The notes beneath the pieces were generated by a model that searched no databases, had not been told where the DNA came from, and saw only the letters and a program-made list of their open reading frames with translations. A program made the position numbers and the translations under genes. Below are positions 1 to 7,718 of a stretch of DNA of 64,000 bases, piece by piece (within the stretch, counting starts at the first letter, position 1; each line of letters begins with the position of its first letter). The stretch comes from Chlorogloea purpurea SAG 13.99 (GTDB lineage: Bacteria > Cyanobacteriota > Cyanobacteriia > Cyanobacteriales > Microcystaceae), in contig JADQBB010000003.1 of NCBI GenBank assembly GCA_016903695.1, forward strand, positions 62,001 through 126,000. The letters run 5' to 3'.

Positions 1-2
1 AG

Positions 3-104
3 TCTATCAATGGCTGGATTCTCGTAGCCGTGAGAGATCAAAAAGTTATTCTCTCCCGAGGCGGTCAACAACGCACTTTAGAAGTGGGTCAAAAATTTAA
101 TTAA
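3..104 (+). CDS. 3' end of an unidentified protein-coding gene (partial)
   Basis: The frame is open from the window edge and ends at TAA 102..104, giving the last 33 residues of a protein. The tail includes GWILVAV and LEVGQKFN and looks like ordinary soluble coding sequence. Too little is left to name the family. It is convergent with chlB, with a strong hairpin between the two. The call rests on the open frame, the plausible composition and the terminator-like hairpin just after the stop. Confidence 0.5.
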   Translation, partial: SINGWILVAVRDQKVILSRGGQQRTLEVGQKFN

Positions 105-112
105 TGTAAGGA

Positions 113-136
113 GGCAGGAGACAGTTTCCTCCTGCC
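113..136. terminator. Hairpin between convergent genes
   Basis: A perfect 8-bp inverted repeat (GGCAGGAG / CTCCTGCC) with an 8-nt loop lies between the stop of the partial plus-strand gene and the stop of chlB. Neither side has a long T tract. On the minus strand the stem is followed by an AT-rich run with five T, so it best serves as the chlB terminator and may act in both directions. Confidence 0.6.
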
Positions 137-145
137 AAAGCGCCA

Positions 146-1672
146 TTAAGCCCCGACAGACTCTTTAGCCGCGTACATAACCTCTAGGGTGATTTCAGCG
201 AAACCTCTCTCGCGGGCGAATTTTTCCGTATTGCGTTTAACTTTACCCCGCACGAAACCGGGTACTTTATTTAATTCCCCTTGGGCTTCCCGATTCCAAT
301 TCAGGTCTGAACCGGCGGAAATTCCCTTAGTAATAACCTCTTTGGTATCGTGGCCGCCGAAGATTTCTAAGAGATGGTCTTCCATGCCCAAAGTGAACGA
401 GTTATAAACTAAATCCGCTATCTGGTTGGTGCCTTCGTAACCCATGAAAGGTTTGTAACCGAGGGGGAAATTTTGGATGTGGATGGGGGCGGCGATAACT
501 CCGCAGGGGATGCTTAAACGTTTACCTACATGACGTTCCATCTGAGTGCCGAAGATAGCCGAGGGTTCGATACGAGCGATCGCATCTCCTATAGCCCCAT
601 TATCATCGCTGATCAGCACTTCGTCACAATATTCGCTCACTTGTTCTCTAAACCAGTCAGCGTCATACTTACAATAGGTTCCAGCTAGAACCACATGAAT
701 ACCCATCTCCCGCGCCAGTATTTTCGTCATGGCCGCCGCGTGAGTGTTATCCCCGAAGACTACGGCTTTTTTGCCCGTGAGGTTCTGGCAATCGATCGAT
801 CGAGAAAACCAAGCCGCTTGGGATACGTGCAGGGTTTGTTCGTTGATGAAGTCTTCGTAGTTCACTTCCGCACCTTGGGCGTTAATCACCGCTTGGATTT
901 TACGGATACAGCGGGCTGTTTCTACAACTCCCATGGGGGTTATATCCACGTAGGGCATACCGAAAGCTTCTTGGAGATAATTGGCAGTGCCGAGACCGAT
1001 TTCTCTATAGGGAGTCAGATTGAACCAAGCGCGGGGGAGATTTTTTAAATTCTGCACCGATGCCCCTTCGGGTATGACTTCGTTGATTTCTATACCCAAG
1101 TCCCGCATCAGGCGTTTTAATTCGGTGCAATCGTGGGCGTTGTGGAAACCGAGGGTGGTGGCCCCGATGATATTAACGGAGGGGTTGGCGGTTTTTTCGA
1201 GGTTTAATTGATCTTTCTTGCGGGCTTTTTCCAGGTAGTAGCGGACGATTTGAGCGAGGGTTCGATCGGCCGCCTGTAGTTCGTTGAAGCGATAATGGTT
1301 TACATCCGCGAGTAGTACGTCGCCCTTGGCTTCTATTTGTGCCCTCTCCACGAAGTTTTGTAAATCTTCCTGGAGGATGCTGGAGGTGCAGGTAGGGGTG
1401 AGGACGATTAAATCGGGGCTTTCTTCCCCGTCTTTCCTGAGGATATTATCCACTACTTTCTCTTGAGAGCCGCGGGCGAGGACGTTGCGATCGACCACGC
1501 TGGTGGTTACGGGGGTGAACTCTCGCTCTCGTTCCAACATCGATCGCATCACGTTAAAGTAATCGTCCCCTAGGGGAGCGTGCATGATGGCGTGAACGTT
1601 TTTAAAAGAGCTGGCTATCCTCAACGTGCCGATATGAGCTGGGCCAGCGTACATCCAGTAAGCTAATTTCAT
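146..1672 (-). CDS. chlB: Light-independent protochlorophyllide reductase subunit B (ChlB)
   Basis: ChlB forms with ChlN the catalytic NB component of the dark-operative protochlorophyllide reductase, which takes electrons from the ChlL iron-sulfur protein and reduces ring D of protochlorophyllide. The protein opens with [20 protein letters not shown], the family's usual N-terminus, and is 508 residues, the normal length. The frame extends 19 codons further upstream, but ATG 1672 is preferred because AGGAG lies about 9 nt before it. The nitrogenase-like fold is supported by conserved stretches such as [14 protein letters not shown] and [14 protein letters not shown]. chlN and chlL are not in this window, so the subunit genes are split. 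It is transcribed alone, convergent with the partial gene at the window edge. Confidence 0.97.
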   Translation of the reverse strand: MKLAYWMYAGPAHIGTLRIASSFKNVHAIMHAPLGDDYFNVMRSMLEREREFTPVTTSVVDRNVLARGSQEKVVDNILRKDGEESPDLIVLTPTCTSSILQEDLQNFVERAQIEAKGDVLLADVNHYRFNELQAADRTLAQIVRYYLEKARKKDQLNLEKTANPSVNIIGATTLGFHNAHDCTELKRLMRDLGIEINEVIPEGASVQNLKNLPRAWFNLTPYREIGLGTANYLQEAFGMPYVDITPMGVVETARCIRKIQAVINAQGAEVNYEDFINEQTLHVSQAAWFSRSIDCQNLTGKKAVVFGDNTHAAAMTKILAREMGIHVVLAGTYCKYDADWFREQVSEYCDEVLISDDNGAIGDAIARIEPSAIFGTQMERHVGKRLSIPCGVIAAPIHIQNFPLGYKPFMGYEGTNQIADLVYNSFTLGMEDHLLEIFGGHDTKEVITKGISAGSDLNWNREAQGELNKVPGFVRGKVKRNTEKFARERGFAEITLEVMYAAKESVGA

Positions 1673-1911
1673 GATGGGTTCTCCTAGTATCGGGGCGTTA
1701 ACTTTGCACCCTGTCCACGATTGTCGCAAACTGTTACCCCTAGGATAGTGTTTGCATCGTTTTCAGTTATAAAAAGTAAAAAATTTTAACTTTCTGTTTC
1801 GCATTATTCCTTAACCATCACCCACGTTAAAATTAAAGATAGACCATGAGTTCAATAAATTAGATAGAGACACCGGGAAATTACCAAAACCCGTTAGGAG
1901 CGTAACCAGTC

Positions 1912-2403
1912 ATGACGGCGGAAATACATCTACCTACTAAATCACTCTACGAAGAAGATTTCAACCTCTGGCTATCCGCTACGGCAGAACAGTTAAGAGC
2001 GGGACGATTCGATGAGATTGATTTAGAGAATTTGATCGAGGAAATCCAATCAATGGGGAGAAGCGATCGGAGATTTTTAGAAAGCTATCTGGAAAACATT
2101 ATCGAACACTTGCTCAGGTTAGCTTATTGGGACTCCGAGAGAGAAAGGAATCGAAACCATTGGATTCACGAGATAGTCACCTTTCGTAACAGTTTGGCGA
2201 AAATCCTCAAAGATAGTCCTTCTCTATTGCCCTATCTAGAAGAAAATTTTCTACCCATCTATGCCTCTACTGCCAAAAAGGTCAAAAAGAGTTTTAAACT
2301 CGATGTCCCGCTTCAATCTCCTTTTACAATCGAGGAAGTTATAGACCCCGATTGGTTTCCCATCGATATAGAAAACGATAACCAATCGAGCCTAGAATCC
2401 TAG
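1912..2403 (+). CDS. DUF29 domain-containing protein
   Basis: This 163-residue protein matches the DUF29 family, common and multi-copy in cyanobacteria and of unknown function. Diagnostic features are the LYEEDFNLWL opening, the DLENLIEEI helix near residue 42, the MGRSDRR segment and the later HWIHEI and YLEENFLPIY stretches. It is predicted to be all-helical, with no signal peptide or membrane segment. Its 3' end overlaps the convergent HerA-like gene by 12 nt. A paralogue lies at 8566..9027. DUF29 genes are often found near mobile elements and toxin-antitoxin loci, but no partner is evident here, so no role is assigned. Confidence 0.9.
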   Translation: MTAEIHLPTKSLYEEDFNLWLSATAEQLRAGRFDEIDLENLIEEIQSMGRSDRRFLESYLENIIEHLLRLAYWDSERERNRNHWIHEIVTFRNSLAKILKDSPSLLPYLEENFLPIYASTAKKVKKSFKLDVPLQSPFTIEEVIDPDWFPIDIENDNQSSLES

Positions 2404-4086
2404 ATCAGCCCGCGCAATACTCGCCGCCGTCAAAACCGCGTCATCGGGCAAACCCTGCCAATCCGTGACCCCAATTTCCGAGTAAAATTGTTGGTCGTAG
2501 GCGCGAGTACGGATAACTACCGGCATCGGTACGGCGTGACCCAATACTAAAGCTTGTTGTTTCGAGTCTAACTTGGCCAAGACCGATCGCAAACTTCCGC
2601 CCCCGGATACCCCAGTGAATATCGCGTCAATATCCTTCTCGTCGTTGAGTAAACAGGTAATCCGCGTACCCACTTGAGACATCACCTCGTTATCTATCCC
2701 CGAAGGCCTTTGATCGACGATTAACAGGGTGACGAAATACTTCCGCATCTCTCGAGCGATCGTGCCGAAGATAGTTTGATGAACGATTTTAGAATCTAAA
2801 AATCTATGGGCTTCCTCGATCGTGATCACCAATTGTCTCGGCTTATCTACCGGATTTTTCGTCTGCAAGAAATGTTCGGCTTTTTTAACGTAATTACCGT
2901 GTATTCTCCTAGTGATCATGTTGGTCGCCAACATATAGGAAAGCATATTACTTTGAGATCCGAATTCTACTACTATATTCTTCCCTGCGTCCAGCGCTTG
3001 GATCAATTCATCGATATAATTGTGGGGGCAAGCAGACTTTAAATACTTCAGACTTTCTAACCGCATTAACTTCCTCTGTAGAGACATGATCGATCCCGCG
3101 TGACCTTGTTTCTCCAGACAGAAATTTTTAATATCCTCGTTATTCATGTTCAGTAATTGGGTGATCCAATTTTTGCCATATTCGCCGTAGAGGATATTGG
3201 CGTTATCCAAACTGGCTTCGGAAATACCCAACTCCAGACCGATCAATCTAATATCTTCGATCTCGATTTGATCGTAACTGAGGAATAATTCCCGCGCGCT
3301 TCTGACTCCCCGGCGATTGGTGGATTCCGGGTCGAGGGTATAGATGTCCACCTGTCCGGGGAATAACTGGGCTAAACCTTTGACGGTAGAAACTTCCTTA
3401 CCTTCTTTCATCGCTTCCCAGCCATATTCCGAGTGCATATCGAACATCAGATTCACCGCCGCGTTTTTGCGGATGATGCCGGAGATTAACAGACGGGTGA
3501 GGAATGATTTCCCAGTGCCGGATTTGCCGAATACGCCGTTACTGCGTTCGACGAATCGATCGAGATTGATACAGATGGGCACATCCATGTCCAAAGGTCT
3601 ACCGATGGCGAAATTGCGGCGCGTCGGGTCATCTTCCCAACCGAATACCATGCGGAAATCCTCCTCACAAGCGTCGTATACCTGACTGAAGTGGGCGGGG
3701 ATAGTTTTCACCGGTAATAACTCTAAGTCGGCGTTGGTTTGGGGTTCAAAGGACGCTAACGATGTGTTATCCGTGCTGCGGGGGGTGGCGGATGTAGGGG
3801 TGAACATTAACATCGGGGCCAATTCTATAGTACCGTAAGTGCCGCTACCCGCCAGTACATCCCTCATGAAATCATCGTCGGGGTGGGGGGGATTTGCTAA
3901 TATGCGGGGCGTGGCAGTACCCAGGGATACATCGGTGAGGAGACAGAAAAAGCGGGATCTAACCCCCCTGACCACCAGAAATTTACCAACTCGCATATCT
4001 TCCACGGATACATCGGGATAAAGGCGAATTTCTAAGCCTTCACTCAATGACCCCTGTGTTACCGTTCCTAATGGTTGCTCTGTCAT
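2392..4086 (-). CDS. HerA-like ATPase (DUF87, FtsK/HerA superfamily)
   Basis: A 564-residue P-loop ATPase of the HerA/FtsK class, whose members form hexameric DNA translocases. After an N-terminal beta-rich domain (about residues 1-170) comes Walker A GKSGTGKS (187-194), then FDMHSEYG (215-222), and a Walker B-type strand, LVITIEEAHRF, near residue 410, followed by REMRKY and DQRPSG (sensor/arginine-finger region). The start at ATG 4086 has GGAAG about 10 nt upstream. No NurA-type nuclease or Sir2 partner lies beside it; the convergent neighbour is a DUF29 protein. A LexA-like palindrome sits 15 nt upstream of the start codon, which suggests a role in DNA repair or replication restart. That role is inference. 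Confidence 0.88.
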   Translation of the reverse strand: MTEQPLGTVTQGSLSEGLEIRLYPDVSVEDMRVGKFLVVRGVRSRFFCLLTDVSLGTATPRILANPPHPDDDFMRDVLAGSGTYGTIELAPMLMFTPTSATPRSTDNTSLASFEPQTNADLELLPVKTIPAHFSQVYDACEEDFRMVFGWEDDPTRRNFAIGRPLDMDVPICINLDRFVERSNGVFGKSGTGKSFLTRLLISGIIRKNAAVNLMFDMHSEYGWEAMKEGKEVSTVKGLAQLFPGQVDIYTLDPESTNRRGVRSARELFLSYDQIEIEDIRLIGLELGISEASLDNANILYGEYGKNWITQLLNMNNEDIKNFCLEKQGHAGSIMSLQRKLMRLESLKYLKSACPHNYIDELIQALDAGKNIVVEFGSQSNMLSYMLATNMITRRIHGNYVKKAEHFLQTKNPVDKPRQLVITIEEAHRFLDSKIVHQTIFGTIAREMRKYFVTLLIVDQRPSGIDNEVMSQVGTRITCLLNDEKDIDAIFTGVSGGGSLRSVLAKLDSKQQALVLGHAVPMPVVIRTRAYDQQFYSEIGVTDWQGLPDDAVLTAASIARADLGF

Positions 4087-4100
4087 GCTGGCACTTCCAC

Positions 4101-4114
4101 CGTACTTTTATACT
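4101..4114. promoter_or_regulatory. LexA-box-like palindrome upstream of the herA-like gene
   Basis: CGTACTTTTATACT matches 12 of 14 positions of the cyanobacterial LexA-box consensus as I recall it (AGTACWNWTGTACT). It lies 15 nt upstream of the HerA-like start codon. Closely similar boxes precede ssb (44898..44911) and recA (60850..60863). Confidence 0.5.
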
Positions 4115-4455
4115 ACATTGTGTCACTATATACGGGTATAGTGCAATATTATGGGGCATTACAGCTTTTAATAGACTTGTTTCGATGATTGTTTCTCAAA
4201 CTATATTTTTTTATCCATCGATTTTGTCACCCGATTGACATACAGTTGTTATTGCAATGACAAACGAGATCCCTATAGTAATAAGTAATCCAGCAAAGGA
4301 ATGAACGGTTTCCCCTGATAAAAGTTAAGGTAGCAGCTTCTCACACTTTTATTTAGGGGAATTCTCTAAAAATCGCTTTCCGATAAGAAATAAGAATAAA
4401 GTTTTCACCACTACATGATAAGCGTCACAAGGGTAAAAGGTATCAAAAATGCCTT
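4115..4455. other. AT-rich intergenic region
   Basis: This holds the upstream region of the HerA-like gene and the 3' flank of the zinc-ribbon gene; both genes are on the minus strand. I see no ORF with coding character and no RNA gene. An 8-bp hairpin, GTAAAAGG / CCTTTTAC at 4433..4459, overlaps the stop codon of the zinc-ribbon gene and may help end its transcript, though no T tract follows it on the minus strand. Confidence 0.5.
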
Positions 4456-5418
4456 TTACTTTCTCTTTTGGTCACTTTTGACGATCACGTTATCAAAATA
4501 GACGGTGGTTGATTTGCCTTTACCGCGCATGGAAAATAATCCCAACGCCCCCGCTTTATAGGTATCGTCTCGAAAACTACCCACTCGGCTACCGTTGATG
4601 TAACCCACTATTAAATCATCCTTGATCACGAGGCGAAGACGATTTGTTTTCTTACCTCGATTAATTCGCGAATGGGCTTGCCAACCTACTTTATGTACCC
4701 AGCCTTGAGCGGTGTTCTTACCCATAATATATTCGCCGCTACCATCGATGAACAAGTAATAGAAATTTTCGGCGTTTTCTCCACTAACTCTAGCGATCAA
4801 ACCGTAAGGTACATTATCGGGCCCCTGAGTTTTAACCACATCCGCACTCAAGTCCAAATTAGCTAATTTTTGCCCCGTCCATAGGGAAGCCCCGTAATGA
4901 TTACGCTTATATTGGAATTGATATAATTTTTTCTGTTGTACGATCGCACCGTCGGTGAAATACCAAGCCTTGGGTTTTTGGAATTTTTCCTGTAAGATAA
5001 CGTCTTTCAGTGTAGAGATGTTGAATTGAGATTCCCAGTACACATAAAATAGCAAGCCTCCCATACCCGAAACCAAGAGCAACAGCCATTTATTTTTTAA
5101 TATATCGAGGTTTAGTTTATGGGTTTTGAGGGGCTTGGGAGTCGTTTTCCTGGTGACGATCGTTTCCCCTGTCAGAGAATCTAATACAGAAGAAGCGAGT
5201 AGGGAAGAGGGTAATTCTACCTCGGTGGGCAGACTAGCCGTGGGTTCTGTATTAGCCCCCGAAAGGCTCGTCAACGCGGTTCTGCCGGTGTAAACAGCAA
5301 TTTTACCTTGACGTTGATCCGTAAGTTTAAATTGTGTATTACCGCAAGACTCGCAGGGGCCGGGCCTAGTAGCTAGATTAACTATTTTTTTACAATTCCG
5401 ACATTGATAAACGGGCAT
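4456..5418 (-). CDS. Zinc-ribbon membrane protein with extracytoplasmic LamG/DUF1080-like domain
   Basis: A 320-residue protein with three parts. An N-terminal zinc ribbon has the pairs C6-x2-C9 and C22-x2-C25. A Thr/Ser-rich linker is followed by a single membrane segment around residues 109-127 (WLLLLVSGMGGLLFYVYW). The C-terminal region of about 170 residues (DLSADVVKTQG, YGLIARVSG, LFSMRGKGKSTTVYFDNVIV) reads as a concanavalin-like beta-sandwich like those in DUF1080/LamG proteins, which bind or act on glycans. The topology implies a cytoplasmic zinc ribbon coupled to an outward-facing carbohydrate-binding-like domain. Substrate and role are unknown. It is transcribed alone, upstream of a cupin gene on the same strand. 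Confidence 0.75.
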   Translation of the reverse strand: MPVYQCRNCKKIVNLATRPGPCESCGNTQFKLTDQRQGKIAVYTGRTALTSLSGANTEPTASLPTEVELPSSLLASSVLDSLTGETIVTRKTTPKPLKTHKLNLDILKNKWLLLLVSGMGGLLFYVYWESQFNISTLKDVILQEKFQKPKAWYFTDGAIVQQKKLYQFQYKRNHYGASLWTGQKLANLDLSADVVKTQGPDNVPYGLIARVSGENAENFYYLFIDGSGEYIMGKNTAQGWVHKVGWQAHSRINRGKKTNRLRLVIKDDLIVGYINGSRVGSFRDDTYKAGALGLFSMRGKGKSTTVYFDNVIVKSDQKRK

Positions 5419-5491
5419 AGCTATGCCTTCTTAATTTTTTGAGTGTCAAGGAAACGATCGATTGCTCCCTCGATGTTTATATTCAACAAAT

Positions 5492-5878
5492 CTAACCTTG
5501 ATGACGGGCGTAGTCATCCTGAAAACGAACGATGTCGTCTTCTCCTAAGTATTCACCATTCTGTACTTCGATGAGAATTAGTTTGATCACTCCGGGGTTT
5601 TCTAAGCGATGAACGGTACACTGGGGAACGTAGGTGGATTGGTTAGCACCTAAAATTGTTTCTTCTTCGCCGCAGGTTACTCTAGCCGTACCGGAAACCA
5701 CGATCCAGTGTTCGCTTCTATGATAGTGCATTTGTAAACTAAGGCGATGACCTGGATTTACTTCTATCCGCTTGATTTTATACCCGGGGCCTTCTTCTAA
5801 AGTGGTAAATGTACCCCAAGGTCTTGTTTCCGTGGGGGAGGCATTCAGGGCTGAAAACGAGGAGGTTAACAGGGACAT
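5492..5878 (-). CDS. Stand-alone cupin, mannose-6-phosphate isomerase type II-like
   Basis: This 128-residue protein corresponds to the C-terminal cupin of bifunctional GDP-mannose pyrophosphorylase/phosphomannose isomerases. Diagnostic sequence includes RPWGTF near residue 19, then IKRIEVNPGHRLSLQMHYHRSEHWIVVSGTA, with metal ligands in HYHRSEHW, and later VHRLENPG and GEYLGEDDIVR. It lacks the nucleotidyltransferase domain of the bifunctional enzyme. If active it would interconvert fructose-6-P and mannose-6-P and so feed the GDP-mannose route used by gmd and the GDP-fucose synthase at 47.5-49.6 kb. That link is inference. Similar stand-alone cupins are frequent in cyanobacteria. Confidence 0.85.
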   Translation of the reverse strand: MSLLTSSFSALNASPTETRPWGTFTTLEEGPGYKIKRIEVNPGHRLSLQMHYHRSEHWIVVSGTARVTCGEEETILGANQSTYVPQCTVHRLENPGVIKLILIEVQNGEYLGEDDIVRFQDDYARHQG

Positions 5879-5980
5879 TGATAATAACTCCTAAAGCTTA
5901 AGTTTAGTATGACCGCAGGATAATCTTAGTCCAAGATAACAGGAAATTTTGTTCTGGTCATTATCTAAATCCCTATTTTT

Positions 5981-6370
5981 TTATTCGTTGATGGCGTAAG
6001 CACCGAAATAGGACTCTTTCCAGATTTGATACAGGAAGACCTCGGCTCGATCACTCAATACGGTCACGAAGATTCCTTCCTCGCTTTCGGGGTTGCCGGT
6101 GATCCAAGTTCCTTCTAAAGTCACCTCGATCGCTTCCTGGTCGCAATAAGATAGCTCTAATACCTCTTGATTTTCCCCGTCCGCTAATTTTTTTAATTGG
6201 CTCAAGTACGGAATATCATAGGGTAACAAGAAAGCCGCGGTGCTGGGTTCGATACCTAAATTCATGCCGGAACGTAAGGCTAATAATACCCGATTCGTAA
6301 CCCAGTTTTCTAGGGTTTCCGCAATATATTCCAAGTGAAACCCATTGTCTGTGTAAGTCAATTTCAACAT
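5981..6370 (-). CDS. Conserved cyanobacterial protein (alr0857-like family)
   Basis: A protein of about 129 residues starting MLKLTYTDNGFHLEY. It looks like the cyanobacterial family I know under the Anabaena locus name alr0857, of unknown function. Supporting stretches are WVTNRVLLALRSG, EPSTAAFLLPYD and SEEGIFVTVLSDRAEVFLY. An upstream in-frame ATG at 6406 exists, but ATG 6370 is preferred because it starts the family's conserved sequence and overlaps the stop codon of the HNH gene as TAATG, a typical translational-coupling arrangement. No signal peptide or membrane segment is seen. It forms a two-gene operon with the HNH nuclease. Confidence 0.8.
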   Translation of the reverse strand: MLKLTYTDNGFHLEYIAETLENWVTNRVLLALRSGMNLGIEPSTAAFLLPYDIPYLSQLKKLADGENQEVLELSYCDQEAIEVTLEGTWITGNPESEEGIFVTVLSDRAEVFLYQIWKESYFGAYAINE

Positions 6371-6894
6371 TAATGTTCTACTCCTAATTCGTTTTGATGA
6401 CGCCAAAACTGTTCTGCGAAAACTAAACTTGGGTGTAGCGGCGGTGTCGGTAATTTTTTTAACACCATCCCCGCTTGTACGGGAGTACGATCTCCTTTAA
6501 AACAATTACATTTCGCACAAGCTGTAACTACGTTATCCCAAGTGTGTTTACCGCCTTTTGACTTCGGTATAACGTGATCGAGGGTCAATTTATCGCCTGT
6601 ACCGCAGTATTGACATTGATATTTATCCCTCTTTAATACTTCCCGACGATTGACGGGTGGTACTTTCCAGACTCTTTCTTTAGACTTGTCTTTCAAGCGG
6701 ATATGGGTGGGCACTTCTAAAATCAAGTTCACCGACCGCACTTCCCAATATTCTTGAGTTAGAGAAGTTAAAGCTTCTGCTTTTCCCGTTACTAAAAGAA
6801 TGATGGCACGACGGATATTAATCCTACTGATGGGCAAATAATTTTGTGAAAATACCGTGATCGTTCTGTTTAAGGTTTCTGTGGGATAATTCAC
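6370..6894 (-). CDS. HNH endonuclease (McrA-like)
   Basis: A 174-residue protein with a C-terminal HNH nuclease domain: first zinc knuckle CQYC (94-97), catalytic LDHVIPKSKGG (His107), WDN at 119-121 and second knuckle CAKC (126-129). The N-terminal 80 residues (VFSQNYLPISRINIRRAIIL, then GKAEAL) are shared by a very common chromosomal cyanobacterial HNH family, and differ from IscB because there is no RuvC domain. The DNA substrate is unknown. It is co-transcribed with the downstream alr0857-like gene, with which it overlaps by one base. A perfect 11-bp hairpin stands 41 nt upstream of the start and probably ends an upstream minus-strand transcript. Confidence 0.9.
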   Translation of the reverse strand: MNYPTETLNRTITVFSQNYLPISRINIRRAIILLVTGKAEALTSLTQEYWEVRSVNLILEVPTHIRLKDKSKERVWKVPPVNRREVLKRDKYQCQYCGTGDKLTLDHVIPKSKGGKHTWDNVVTACAKCNCFKGDRTPVQAGMVLKKLPTPPLHPSLVFAEQFWRHQNELGVEH

Positions 6895-6935
6895 CGGTCA
6901 ATTCTCCTTCCCTTGAGATTCCGTTTAATAAAACA

Positions 6936-6965
6936 CCCCCGCTTCTGTTGGGTTAGAAGCGGGGG
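6936..6965 (-). terminator. Perfect 11-bp hairpin, rho-independent terminator-like on the minus strand
   Basis: CCCCCGCTTCT and AGAAGCGGGGG pair perfectly around an 8-nt loop. Read on the minus strand the stem is followed by TGTTTTATT, so it resembles a terminator for a transcript coming from above position 6990. No convincing gene is present there. GC-rich hairpins of this type also form the right ends of IS200/IS605-type elements in cyanobacteria, so it may be a transposon relic. Confidence 0.6.
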
Positions 6966-6966
6966 G

Positions 6967-7290
6967 AAACTACTAGGATGTTTTCTAGTTTATTGGGGTA
7001 CAGTTATTCGTTTCCTGTCCCTCCCGCTTATGTACGAGCCTGCTAGTTCGTGTGTCTCCACACCACTATAATCTCGGCTTTGATTAATCTTGCGTTCAAA
7101 TCTTGATTCTTTTATGCTAAACCCTTTTTCCCCCATGACAACATCGCACCAACCTTCACGGGGGTTGAATGGGGCGGTTAGATTTATGGGGGAGAGCGAT
7201 CGCATGGCTGAATTTTTTAACTCTTGTTTTACTTATCTTTTTAATACTACACTTGTAATACCAATCTGTCTACTATTTGGGAGAAAAAAA
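6967..7290. other. Intergenic region with a possible minus-strand relic ORF
   Basis: About 320 bases precede the small gene at 7291. A minus-strand frame, 6990..7136 starting at MGEKGFSIKESRFE, ends just before the hairpin at 6936..6965. Its tail is basic (GRDRKRITVPQ) and could be the C-terminus of a degraded transposon protein, but I cannot place it in a family. The stretch contains one HIP1 octamer, GCGATCGC, at 7196..7203. Nothing else is recognised. Confidence 0.3.
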
Positions 7291-7623
7291 ATGCGTACTA
7301 TCAACCGTACTGTCACAACCGAAATGGAAGTCACCAGCATCCGTCTGGAAAAAGACCTGAAAGAAAATCTCAAAAAGCTTTCGGGCAGTCAAGGTTATCA
7401 AGCCCTGATACGAGATATATTATGGAACTACGTCCATCAGAAATCAGGAGATTATCGCCCCCACTTCACCCGCGCCGATATTCGGGCTACTTTTAAAGCC
7501 ACGGCTAGAAAAGATGAAAGTTGTGTTCTCAGCGGCAGGTTAATCGAAGCCAATCAACCCATATTGCTAGGATTAACCATTCACGGTGATTTAATCCCCA
7601 TATCCCCAGACTTGGATATTTAA
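7291..7623 (+). CDS. Small conserved cyanobacterial protein, ribbon-helix-helix-like N-terminus
   Basis: The preferred start is ATG 7291, preceded by GGGAG and an A run; the frame stays open for 67 codons further upstream, but that stretch has no coding character. The 110-residue product begins MRTINRTVTTEMEVTSIRLE, then has KDLKENLKKLSGSQGYQALIRDILWNYV split as short helices. A strand-helix-helix of this kind (VTSIRLEKDLKENLKKL, then YQALIRDILW) resembles CopG/MetJ DNA-binding proteins. The C-terminal half (FTRADIRATFKATARKDESC) is not recognised. It could be a small regulator, but that is inference from the helix pattern only. No antitoxin-type partner is adjacent. Confidence 0.65.
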   Translation: MRTINRTVTTEMEVTSIRLEKDLKENLKKLSGSQGYQALIRDILWNYVHQKSGDYRPHFTRADIRATFKATARKDESCVLSGRLIEANQPILLGLTIHGDLIPISPDLDI

Positions 7624-7627
7624 CCCG

Positions 7628-7680
7628 CTAGTGGCTAGTAGTTAGTGGTTAGTGGCTAGTTACTGGTCACTAGTCACTAT
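7628..7680. repeat. Degenerate heptamer-type repeat (TAGTGGC / TAGTGGT)
   Basis: The segment is built from variants of CTAGTGG, TTAGTGG and their complement TAGTCAC, in the spacer after the small gene at 7291. The same vocabulary appears at 14282..14317. It resembles the short tandemly repeated heptamer families of cyanobacterial intergenic DNA. Confidence 0.55.
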
Positions 7681-7718
7681 TGATACCCCGTTAATATCGA
7701 CGACAGCGAGATACGATC

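Noticed and set aside
4047-4238. Plus-strand frame across the HerA-like start
   Set aside because: It overlaps the start of the HerA-like gene, has no conserved features and contains the promoter region.
6370-6894. IscB-like RNA-guided nuclease
   Set aside because: It has an HNH domain but no RuvC domain and no PLMP N-terminal motif; the N-terminal 80 residues fit a common chromosomal HNH family.
7090-7290. N-terminal extension of the 110-residue gene
   Set aside because: The frame is open, but it has no coding character and contains a HIP1 octamer; ATG 7291 has a good Shine-Dalgarno and starts the conserved-looking protein.
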